DNA of 5,360 nt, taken from Candidatus Aerophobota bacterium. GTDB lineage: Bacteria > Aerophobota > Aerophobia > Aerophobales > B3-G15. This document shows, piece after piece, positions 1 through 5,360 of this stretch. The notes beneath the pieces are model-generated. The model saw only the letters and a list, made by a program, of their open reading frames with translations, did no database searches and was not told the origin of the DNA. The stretch is taken from assembly GCA_021162265.1 (NCBI GenBank), contig JAGGZA010000062.1, positions 1 through 5,360 of the forward strand. Direction: 5' to 3'. Every line of letters begins with the position of its first letter. The first letter of the stretch is position 1. The position numbers were made by a program, and so were the translations under genes.

Positions 1-202
1 AGAAAGAACGGTTTTCGGTTTAGCTTTGAGAAATTTTAGCTATTTTCTCTTATTTTCCCACTTTTTTAACCTTCTTTTCCGAGAGAACTCTTAATTTTCA
101 CAAATTCTCTTTCACCATCCTCTCTTTTTTCAGCTTTCTCCTTATGATAAAAAATTCAATATTTATTTGCATTATTCACGAGTTTAAACCAAACTCACAG
201 AT
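1..202. other. Non-coding stretch downstream of the dehydrogenase
   Basis: No gene is supportable here on either strand; every frame is broken by stops within a few tens of codons. The minus strand is markedly purine-rich between about 50 and 145 and contains an AAGGAG (143-138) that is not followed by an ATG, GTG or TTG at normal spacing. A six-A run on the plus strand at 149-154 gives a T6 tract on the minus strand. The stretch may be a 3' untranslated region with a poorly formed terminator, or the leader of another gene to the left. Confidence 0.6.
180..196 (-). other. Small hairpin after the operon's last stop codon
   Basis: A perfect 6-bp inverted repeat (GAGTTT / AAACTC on the minus strand) with a 5-nt loop, extendable by G-T wobble pairs, starts 7 nt past the TAG stop. 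No T-run follows directly; the nearest T6 is about 25 nt farther on at 154-149. It is therefore not a convincing intrinsic terminator. It could protect the 3' end of the mRNA or be chance in A+T-rich DNA. Confidence 0.3.
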
Positions 203-1234
203 CTACTCCACAGGGTAAAGAATTGTCTTAATTGCCTCTCCTTTCTCCTTTTTCTCAAAACCCTTCTTCCACTCTGTTATGGGAAGTTCTTCTGTCACAA
301 GAGGCCTTGTCTTAACTTTTCCCTCGCTCAAAAGCTTCAGTGCTCTTTCCCAGGCACTCCACTTTTGAGTAAAAAATCCTGTCACTTTTAACTCTTTGTA
401 GGCAATTTGTTCAAAATCTATCTCAATTGGCTTTCCAAAAAGTCCCATCTGTGTAAACTTTCCTTTTTTCCTTACAAGTTTTAAGCTCAATCTTGCCCCC
501 GGAGCCGAGCCTGAGCACTCAAGCACAACATCCGCCCCATATCCACCGGTTAAATCCTTTACAATCTCCTCCGGGTTTTCTTTTTCAACATTTATCACCA
601 AATCTGCTCCCAGACTTTTTGCAAGAGAAAGTTTCTTTTCATCAACAGAAAGTCCCATAACAACAACATACCCTCCCTCCACCTTGGCAATCTGTGAGGA
701 CAAAAGTCCAATTGGTCCAGGACCTATTACCACAACAACCTCACCTGCCTCAATACCTGTCTGTTCAACAGTCCCATGAACAGCACAGGAAAGAGGCTCA
801 GATAAAGCTCCTGATACAAAATCAACATTATCAGGAAGGCGATGAACAATATCCTTTCTTACCACACAATACTTGGTGAAAGCCCCATTTACTCCATATC
901 CAAGACCTTTTCTCTCCGGACAAAGATTATAATCTCCTGTCCTGCAATAAATACACTTCCCGCAAACCTTAGCTGCTGTTTCAGAGGTTACTCTGTCACC
1001 AACTTTAAACTCGATAACATTTTTTCCAACCTCTTTTACCACTCCACAAAACTCGTGACCCATGACAACAGGAGGATTGGATTGAAACTCATCGTAGTAT
1101 ATATGGATGTCAGTCCCACATATTCCTGCTGCCTTGACCTCGATCTTTACCTCATCTGGTCCTGGGCTGGGTTCTTCAACATCTCTTATTTCTACGTTTC
1201 CTATACCTTTTTTAAATTTCACAACTGCCTTCAA
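203..1234 (-). CDS. Zinc-dependent medium-chain alcohol/polyol dehydrogenase (sorbitol/threonine dehydrogenase-like)
   Basis: A 343-residue cytoplasmic oxidoreductase of the medium-chain (MDR) zinc alcohol dehydrogenase family, interconverting a secondary alcohol or polyol and its ketone. The N-terminal GroES-like domain supplies the catalytic-zinc ligands Cys39 (GICGTD), His60 and Glu61 (GHEF), and probably Glu146 (EPLSC). The structural-zinc cysteines are Cys91, Cys94, Cys97 and Cys105. The Rossmann domain carries GPGPIG at 171-176. The second beta strand ends in MGLSVDEKK (193-201) without the Asp that usually binds the NAD ribose in sorbitol dehydrogenases, so coenzyme preference is uncertain. 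The start is a TTG at 1234-1232, 2 nt after the preceding TAA, with AGAAGG 5 nt upstream; the protein then begins at the usual MDR N-terminus, so no earlier or later start is needed. Stop TAG at 205-203. It is the last gene seen in the operon and probably oxidises or reduces an intermediate of the same sugar or polyol route. Sorbitol, xylitol, inositol-type and threonine-type substrates cannot be separated by sequence reading. Confidence 0.93.
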   Translation of the reverse strand: MKAVVKFKKGIGNVEIRDVEEPSPGPDEVKIEVKAAGICGTDIHIYYDEFQSNPPVVMGHEFCGVVKEVGKNVIEFKVGDRVTSETAAKVCGKCIYCRTGDYNLCPERKGLGYGVNGAFTKYCVVRKDIVHRLPDNVDFVSGALSEPLSCAVHGTVEQTGIEAGEVVVVIGPGPIGLLSSQIAKVEGGYVVVMGLSVDEKKLSLAKSLGADLVINVEKENPEEIVKDLTGGYGADVVLECSGSAPGARLSLKLVRKKGKFTQMGLFGKPIEIDFEQIAYKELKVTGFFTQKWSAWERALKLLSEGKVKTRPLVTEELPITEWKKGFEKKEKGEAIKTILYPVE

Positions 1235-1236
1235 TT

Positions 1237-2181
1237 TTACCTTCTTTCTTTTCGCTCAAGGGCAAGTTTTACTGCCCTGACAATATCATCAACTGCCATC
1301 CCGTGAGCATCAAGGAGCGTTTCAAAATCTGGTCCTGTTTCTGCAAACTTATCTTTAATCCCGACCCTTTCAAGAGGTACAGGATGAACATCACAAAGAA
1401 CCTCTGCTACTGCGCTTCCCAACCCTCCAATAATTGAGTGCTCTTCTACAGTAACAATACAACCTGTTTTCTCCGCTGAATCCTTTACAAGCTCTCTATC
1501 TATTGGCTTAATTGTGTGAATGTTTATCACCCTGCAACCTATCCCTTCTCTTTCTAAAATCTTTGATGCCTCAAGGCAACGATACACCATAACACCATTA
1601 CCAATTAAGGTCACATCGCTTCCCTCTTTAATAATAACTCCCTTCCCAATTTCCACCTTATGATTTTCATCAAAAACAAGCGGCGTATCAGCTCTGCTTA
1701 TCCTCAGGTAACAAGGTCCCTCATGCTCTGCTATAAGAGGCAAAATCTTCTTTACCTCTGTAGCATCAGCTGGGCCTACTATAACAATATCAGGCATGGA
1801 ACGGAAAACCGCAATATCCATAATGGAGTGATGGGTTGGACCGTCTTTAAAATCCGAAAGGCCTGCATACCCTCCCACTATCTTTACATTCGTATTTGCA
1901 TAGGATACACAGGTCCTTACCTGCTCAACTGTTCTAAGAAAAAGTCCGGCAAAGGTATTGATAAAGGGAATCATTCCACTCAGAGCAAAACCAACCGCCA
2001 CATCAACCATTCCTGCTTCCTGAATCCCTATGTTAAAAAACCGCTCGGGGAATTTTTCAGCAAAGTAATCTGTCATTACAGAAGAAGAAACATCAGCGAC
2101 AAGAACCACCACATTGGAGTTGGCAGCTCCAACTTCCACAAGAGCTTCCCCAAAAGCCTTACGAAAAGATGCTTTCTCCAT
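1237..2181 (-). CDS. Transketolase, C-terminal (pyrimidine-binding plus C-terminal domain) subunit
   Basis: A 314-residue partner of the gene just upstream; the two together equal one full transketolase. The pyrimidine-binding domain occupies about residues 1-165 and the transketolase C-terminal domain about 180-305. NIGIQEAGMV (50-59) holds the catalytic Glu55 that contacts the ThDP aminopyrimidine ring. RKAF (7-10) and DVSSS (30-34) match sugar-phosphate-binding Arg and Ser positions of E. coli transketolase, as does Arg163 in ISRADTP. DGPTHHS lies at 113-119. Two departures are visible: Tyr105 stands where classical transketolases have a phosphate-contacting His (E. coli His461), and Met121 replaces the Glu usual after THHSxE in split enzymes. 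The ETGPDFETLLDAHGM stretch (281-295) is the standard C-terminal signature. The ATG at 2181 overlaps the preceding TAA (TAATG), and a very strong AAAGGAGG (2196-2189) lies 7 nt upstream. The close 1:1 coupling fits production of a heteromeric enzyme. The donor and acceptor sugars are unknown. Confidence 0.94.
   Translation of the reverse strand: MEKASFRKAFGEALVEVGAANSNVVVLVADVSSSVMTDYFAEKFPERFFNIGIQEAGMVDVAVGFALSGMIPFINTFAGLFLRTVEQVRTCVSYANTNVKIVGGYAGLSDFKDGPTHHSIMDIAVFRSMPDIVIVGPADATEVKKILPLIAEHEGPCYLRISRADTPLVFDENHKVEIGKGVIIKEGSDVTLIGNGVMVYRCLEASKILEREGIGCRVINIHTIKPIDRELVKDSAEKTGCIVTVEEHSIIGGLGSAVAEVLCDVHPVPLERVGIKDKFAETGPDFETLLDAHGMAVDDIVRAVKLALERKERR
1240..1248 (-). promoter_or_regulatory. 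Ribosome binding site that supports the TTG start of the dehydrogenase
   Basis: The minus strand reads GAAAGAAGG, then TAAAA, then TTG. AGAAGG sits 5 nt before the TTG at 1234 and lies within the last Lys-Glu-Arg-Arg codons of the transketolase C-terminal subunit. No ATG or GTG lies near the expected N-terminus, so this site decides the unusual TTG start. Confidence 0.7.
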
Positions 2182-3020
2182 TAGCTCTCCTCCTTTAGAA
2201 GTTCGGCCTTAGCTTTAACAAATTGCTCATCATCCGGTGCTCTTCCATGCCAGAAAGCATCATTTTCCATAAAGGACACTCCTTTCCCCTTTGTAGTATG
2301 GGCTATAATAACCTGTGGACGATCGTGAATCTCCAGAACCATATCCAGAGAATCAAGAATCTCTCTCATATTGTGACCATTGATTTCTATAACTTCGAAA
2401 TTGAAAGATCTCCATTTTTCTCTCAGAGGTTCAAGAGGCATAATTTCATGCACTGGACCATCAAGCTGAACATCATTGTAGTCAAGGATTGCAGTTAAAT
2501 TGGACAGTCTGTACTTCCCTGCAGTCATTGCTCCCTCCCATAAAATCCCTGCCTGGCACTCACCATCTCCAAGTAAAACATAAGTGTGATACTTAAAGCC
2601 TTTAAGGCGAGCAGCAAGGCAAATCCCCGCACCAATGGCAAGTCCATGCCCTAAGAAACCCGAGGTCATTTCAATCCCTGGAGTTTTTAATCTATCAGGG
2701 TGACCCTGCAGGCGGGAATTAAGATGCCCCCAGGTTTTAAGTTCTTCTACCGGAAAAAATCCCCGATAAGCCAAAGCTACATACAAAGTTGCACAGGCAT
2801 GCCCCTTACTTAATATAAACCTGTCACGCTCTTCCCACGAAGGATTTTCAGGATCAATTTTCAAGTGATGAAAGAAAAGAGCAGCTATAATTTCTGCTAT
2901 TGATAAAGAACCTCCTGGGTGACCCTGTCCTCTTCTATGAATCATTTCCAGAGCCTCAACTCTCAGTTTTCTTGCCTTTTCTTCCAAGTCAAAAATTAAG
3001 CTCTCTGAATGATGTATCAT
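2181..3020 (-). CDS. Transketolase, N-terminal (thiamine-diphosphate-binding) subunit
   Basis: A 279-residue cytoplasmic subunit of a two-gene transketolase; it covers the first third of a normal ~650-residue enzyme. With its partner it moves a two-carbon ketol group from a ketose to an aldose acceptor, using ThDP and Mg2+. Motifs in order: GHPGGS at 33-38 (His34 matches substrate/ThDP His30 of yeast transketolase), LSKGHA at 70-75 (His74), GHPD at 106-109 (His107), LGHGLAIGAG at 123-132, and the ThDP/Mg2+ motif GDGE at 151-154 ending in DYND at 180-183. Asp152 and Asn182 are the metal ligands, at the same 30-residue spacing as in yeast. HTTKGKG (241-247) and FWHGRAP (256-262) close the domain. 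The ATG at 3020 overlaps the preceding TGA by 4 nt (ATGA), and AAGAGG lies 7 nt upstream at 3033-3028. The TAA stop shares one base with the start of the second subunit. The motifs appear intact, so it should be active. Split transketolases serve either the pentose phosphate pathway or special catabolic routes. Confidence 0.95.
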   Translation of the reverse strand: MIHHSESLIFDLEEKARKLRVEALEMIHRRGQGHPGGSLSIAEIIAALFFHHLKIDPENPSWEERDRFILSKGHACATLYVALAYRGFFPVEELKTWGHLNSRLQGHPDRLKTPGIEMTSGFLGHGLAIGAGICLAARLKGFKYHTYVLLGDGECQAGILWEGAMTAGKYRLSNLTAILDYNDVQLDGPVHEIMPLEPLREKWRSFNFEVIEINGHNMREILDSLDMVLEIHDRPQVIIAHTTKGKGVSFMENDAFWHGRAPDDEQFVKAKAELLKEES

Positions 3021-3463
3021 AGCCTTACCTCTTGTAAATTTTTTATCTCCAGTTTCCTCTTCTCCCTTCTCTTTACTATCCTCTCAAATACCCTGGGAAC
3101 ATCAGCTAAAAGGGACTTTGATTTTTCTGCTGCATCAATATAAAATTTTTGAATTTTCTCCTCCATCTCCAGGATTTTTTTTAAAACTTCAGACAAATCT
3201 TTATCTTCAGATAAGTCAACCTTAATTAAGTAATTGTCTGTATCCAGACCCTCAAAGGAAAAACCTGTCTCGAGTGCATCACTTACAACCTCCTGATAGA
3301 CCCTTTGTACCCATAATTTATTCTTATTATTTTCCTTAACAAACGATAGAAAAACATCCCCATGTTGACTGTACATCTTTGCTAAACCCTCATAAAATTC
3401 TGCTGATTTTTCCTCCACTTCTTTTGCAAAATTAATAACCTCTGATGCTGTTTTAAGCCTCAT
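3017..3463 (-). CDS. Small rubrerythrin/ferritin-like four-helix protein lacking the canonical iron ligands
   Basis: A 148-residue soluble, very charged, all-helical protein with no signal peptide or membrane segment. It contains two similar half-repeats, EVEEKxxxFYxxxAK at residues 15-29 and EMEEKxxxFYxxAAEK at 99-114, each beginning a helix pair. This is the pseudo-twofold pattern of rubrerythrin and other ferritin-like four-helix bundles. In those proteins helices 2 and 4 each supply an ExxH iron site. Here helix 2 reads NNKN (45-48) and helix 4 reads EKRK (134-137), so both His and one Glu are missing, and a di-iron centre looks unlikely. The first-helix Glu residues (E17, E101) remain. 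I chose the ATG at 3463 because it overlaps the preceding TAA (TAATG) and has AAAGGTGG 5 nt upstream; a GTG at 3472 in the same frame would add three residues but lacks a ribosome site. The TGA stop overlaps the transketolase start (ATGA). I do not recognise a specific family or function. A scaffold, assembly or regulatory partner of a neighbouring enzyme is only a guess. Confidence 0.7.
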   Translation of the reverse strand: MRLKTASEVINFAKEVEEKSAEFYEGLAKMYSQHGDVFLSFVKENNKNKLWVQRVYQEVVSDALETGFSFEGLDTDNYLIKVDLSEDKDLSEVLKKILEMEEKIQKFYIDAAEKSKSLLADVPRVFERIVKRREKRKLEIKNLQEVRL

Positions 3464-4947
3464 TACCACCACCTTTGAATTACAACTTTGCTCTCGGTAA
3501 AGAATCTTATAACTTCTTTCCCCTGTCCATGAAGGATTCCAAAGAAAGAATCTTTCATCCCGGAAAAAGGAAAAAAAGCCATGGGAGCGGCTATTCCAAT
3601 ATTTATACCTATGTTACCACACTGAACTCTGTACTGAAACTCCCTTGCAGTTTTTCCGCTTGAGGTAAAAATGCAGGCTGCATTCCCGTAGCGAGAGGTG
3701 TGAATTATATCTATTGCCTCATCAAGGCTCTTTGCCCTTATTATACTTGCTACGGGTCCAAATATCTCTTCTTTTGCAATAGTCATATAAGGCTTAACAT
3801 TTTCAAAAACAGTCGGACCAAGAAAGCAGTCCAGAGGGTAATTACCCTTAATTTCTACTTTTCTTCCATCAAGGATAATTTTTGCCCCCTCTTCAATCCC
3901 CTTTTCTATAAATCCCAAAACTCTCCGTTTACCTTCTTCTGACTGCATTGGTCCCATCTGAATACCCTCATCAAGACCATAGCCTATCTTTATCTTAGAT
4001 GCTGCATCAACAAACTCCTGAAGGAATTTTTTGTAAAATGCATCATCTCCAACAACCAGGGCGTTTGCTCCAGAAAGACACCTTTGACCCGTATTTCCAT
4101 AAAAAGATGTCATCAAAGCAGGAATTGTTTTTTCAAGATCTGCATCGCTCATAATTACTATGAAATTCTTTGCTCCTCCCTGAGCAATAACCCTCTTACC
4201 AACTTCTCCACACTTTTTGTAAATTTCCTTCGCCACAGGAGTTGAACCAACAAAGCAGGCTCCTTTAATATCCTTATTTTCCAGAAGAGCCCGGGCAACC
4301 TCTCCTCCTCCATGGATTATATTCCAGACACCTGGTGGAAATCCTGCCTCATCTACAAGCTCACCCAGCTTTACCTGACTTATGGGGTCTCTTGGTGAGG
4401 GCTTTACAATAACACAGTTACCTGTTGCAACAGCATAAGGTGCAAACCATAAAGGAACCATAAAGGGAAAGTTAAAGGGAGCAATACAGGAAAAAACTCC
4501 CAGAGGTTGTCTTATAAGATACTCATCTATCCCTGTTGCAATATCCTCAAGGGTTTCCCCCATCATAAGCGAAGGAATACCCGTTGCAACTTCTACATTT
4601 TCAATTCCCCTTCTTGTCTCTCCTCTTGACTCATCAATTGTCTTTCCATGTTCCATGGTCTGGATTCTTGAAAGCTCTTCAAAGTTCTCCTCGAGAAGCT
4701 CTTTTAACCTGAAAAGACATCTACATCTTGCAAGGGGAGTAGTTTTTCTCCATTCAGGAAAAGCCTGATTGGCAGCTTTTACCGCCTCATCCACCTCCTT
4801 TTCTGTTGAGGAGGGAGCCTTAGCTATAACTTTACGGGTTGCCGGGTTTACAATATCATGCAACTCGCCCTCTGATTCAACCCACTCACCATCTATGTAA
4901 TTTTTCAACACCAAAACTTCTTTTATGGGTTCCTCCAAAATTGCCAT
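3463..4947 (-). CDS. mmsA: CoA-acylating aldehyde dehydrogenase, methylmalonate-semialdehyde dehydrogenase family (MmsA/IolA-like)
   Basis: Cytoplasmic NAD-dependent aldehyde dehydrogenase of 494 residues, the usual MmsA/IolA length. This family oxidises a semialdehyde (methylmalonate or malonate semialdehyde in characterised members) and passes the acyl group to CoA, often with decarboxylation. Visible motifs: PFNFP at 157-161 with oxyanion Asn159; VKPSP at 181-185 and FVGS at 232-235 (NAD site); GGAKNF at 257-262, where the general-base Glu of hydrolytic ALDHs ('ELGGK') is absent, as expected for CoA-acylating members; GQRC at 287-290 with catalytic Cys290, the preceding Arg289 being a carboxylate-binding position in B. 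subtilis IolA; and EEIFGP at 393-398. The C-terminus (GINIGIAAP..FFPFSG, FFTESK, final Trp) is also MmsA-like. Departures from the canonical family, such as NTGQRCLSG where IolA has AAGQRCMA, place it in a side branch, so the substrate may differ and the symbol is family-level only. The ATG at 4947 follows AAAAGGAG (4961-4954) by 6 nt. Its TAA stop overlaps the next ATG. Confidence 0.9.
   Translation of the reverse strand: MAILEEPIKEVLVLKNYIDGEWVESEGELHDIVNPATRKVIAKAPSSTEKEVDEAVKAANQAFPEWRKTTPLARCRCLFRLKELLEENFEELSRIQTMEHGKTIDESRGETRRGIENVEVATGIPSLMMGETLEDIATGIDEYLIRQPLGVFSCIAPFNFPFMVPLWFAPYAVATGNCVIVKPSPRDPISQVKLGELVDEAGFPPGVWNIIHGGGEVARALLENKDIKGACFVGSTPVAKEIYKKCGEVGKRVIAQGGAKNFIVIMSDADLEKTIPALMTSFYGNTGQRCLSGANALVVGDDAFYKKFLQEFVDAASKIKIGYGLDEGIQMGPMQSEEGKRRVLGFIEKGIEEGAKIILDGRKVEIKGNYPLDCFLGPTVFENVKPYMTIAKEEIFGPVASIIRAKSLDEAIDIIHTSRYGNAACIFTSSGKTAREFQYRVQCGNIGINIGIAAPMAFFPFSGMKDSFFGILHGQGKEVIRFFTESKVVIQRWW
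3469..3476 (-). promoter_or_regulatory. Ribosome binding site that selects the ATG at 3463 for the ferritin-like gene
   Basis: The minus strand reads AAAGGTGG, then TGGTA, then ATG, a 5-nt spacing. The same bases encode the last Gln-Arg-Trp-Trp residues of the aldehyde dehydrogenase. The competing in-frame GTG codons (3472-3470 and 3469-3467) lie inside or against this element and have no site of their own. Confidence 0.65.
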
Positions 4948-4948
4948 C

Positions 4949-5360
4949 TTAATCTCCTTTTAAAAATTTCCCACAGGTTTTTCTTACAACAAGCTTTGCA
5001 GGAAGGATTATTCTTTTAACCTTATTCCTTTTACCTTCTATCCTTTCAATCATTAATTCAACAGCCCCTGCTCCCATTTCATAGCGAGGCTGACGAATAG
5101 TGGTAAGTTGAATATTCTCAAGAGAGGCTACCCACATATCGTCAAACCCGACAACTGCAATATCCTGAGGAATTCTTACTCCCTTATCAAGACAGGCGTT
5201 AATTGCCCCAAGTGCCATCATATCATTAGCGCAAAAAACCGCTGTTGGTGGATGAGTCTCCTTTAAAAAAGAAGACATCGCATCGTATCCCCCATCATAT
5301 CTTAAGTACCCTACCCTCACATAGTTTTTCAATGGAGAAAGTCCTGCTTCCTTCAATGCT
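4949..5360 (-). CDS. LacI/GalR-family transcriptional repressor, C-terminal part (5' end beyond the window)
   Basis: About 137 codons of the effector-binding, periplasmic-binding-protein-like domain of a LacI/GalR repressor. A full member is usually about 330-340 residues, so the DNA-binding helix-turn-helix and the first sugar-binding lobe lie to the right of the window. Family marks visible: a PTAVFCANDMMALGAI segment (the usual 'ptAifa.nD.mAlG' strand and helix), IPQDIAVVGFDD, the LTTIRQP motif followed by the long MGAGAVELMIERIEG helix, and an ILPAKLVVRKTCG tail (usual 'lp.elvvR.Sc'). The TAA stop is at 4951-4949. The reading frame is still open at 5360, so the TTG at 5356-5354 is an internal Leu codon and not a start. 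Only 1 nt separates this gene from the aldehyde dehydrogenase, and its last codons (GGA GAT) carry that gene's ribosome binding site. It probably controls its own operon in response to a sugar or intermediate. The ligand and operator cannot be inferred here. Confidence 0.93.
   Translation of the reverse strand, partial: ALKEAGLSPLKNYVRVGYLRYDGGYDAMSSFLKETHPPTAVFCANDMMALGAINACLDKGVRIPQDIAVVGFDDMWVASLENIQLTTIRQPRYEMGAGAVELMIERIEGKRNKVKRIILPAKLVVRKTCGKFLKGD

Noticed and set aside
8..21. AACGGTTTTCGGTT as a LacI-family operator
   Set aside because: The arms match imperfectly (4 of 5), the centre is not the usual CG-centred palindrome, and it lies downstream of the operon with no visible promoter.
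28..49. Inverted repeat GAGAAA / TTTCTC with a 10-nt A+T-rich loop as a terminator
   Set aside because: The stem is short and weak, the minus strand has no T-run after it, and no plus-strand gene is known to end here.
116..118. ATG at 118 preceded by GAGAGG as a small gene
   Set aside because: The frame ends in TGA after six codons and the purine run directly abuts the start codon.
842..1306. 154-codon open frame on the plus strand
   Set aside because: It lies opposite the dehydrogenase and the end of the transketolase subunit, has no recognisable motif, and its Cys/Ser/Leu-rich composition is what the reverse complement of a Lys/Glu-rich gene gives.
1660..2184. 174-codon open frame on the plus strand
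   Set aside because: It is fully antisense to the transketolase C-terminal subunit, whose motifs are unmistakable, and shows no domain of its own.
3464..3472. GTG at 3472 as the start of the ferritin-like gene
   Set aside because: It would use part of the AAAGGTGG element as codons and has no upstream ribosome site; the ATG at 3463 has correct spacing and the TAATG overlap seen again at the transketolase junction.
5354..5356. TTG at 5356 as the repressor start
   Set aside because: The frame remains open to the window edge, and the preceding Ala-Leu-Lys-Glu-Ala-Gly context is an internal LacI-family helix.
1..5360. Mobile element, CRISPR array, riboswitch or tRNA
   Set aside because: No transposase or integrase motifs, spaced direct repeats, or cloverleaf-like structure were seen; almost the whole window is occupied by ordinary metabolic genes.

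Overview
The window is A+T-rich bacterial DNA. All five recognisable genes lie on the minus strand, so the operon reads from high to low coordinates. Strong AGGAGG-type ribosome binding sites, one TTG start and Lys/Glu/Ile-rich proteins point to a bacterium, plausibly an anaerobic, Firmicutes- or Thermotogae-like heterotroph. The sequence alone does not fix the phylum. No rRNA, tRNA, CRISPR, insertion sequence or phage gene was found.

Layout in transcription order: (1) the C-terminal part of a LacI/GalR-family sugar-responsive repressor, 4949-5360, cut by the right edge of the window; (2) a methylmalonate-semialdehyde-dehydrogenase-type CoA-acylating aldehyde dehydrogenase, 3463-4947; (3) a small four-helix protein resembling rubrerythrin/ferritin-like proteins but apparently without the iron ligands, 3017-3463; (4) and (5) the N- and C-terminal subunits of a split thiamine-diphosphate transketolase, 2181-3020 and 1237-2181; (6) a zinc-dependent medium-chain alcohol/polyol dehydrogenase with a TTG start, 203-1234. 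Positions 1-202 hold no gene that I can support, only a small hairpin and a purine-rich (minus strand) tract.

The junctions are extremely tight: a 1-nt gap, TAATG, ATGA and TAATG overlaps, then a 2-nt gap. In each case the ribosome binding site is embedded in the last codons of the gene before. This implies one polycistronic, translationally coupled mRNA that includes the regulator.

The set reads as a dedicated carbohydrate or polyol catabolic module. The dehydrogenase would interconvert an alcohol and a ketone, the transketolase would move a two-carbon ketol unit and release an aldose or short aldehyde, and the CoA-acylating dehydrogenase would turn a small semialdehyde into an acyl-CoA. 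The repressor would sense the sugar or an intermediate. The actual substrate cannot be read from this window, because transporter, kinase, isomerase and aldolase genes, if any, lie outside. The most unusual member is the ferritin-like protein with missing iron ligands placed inside this operon.
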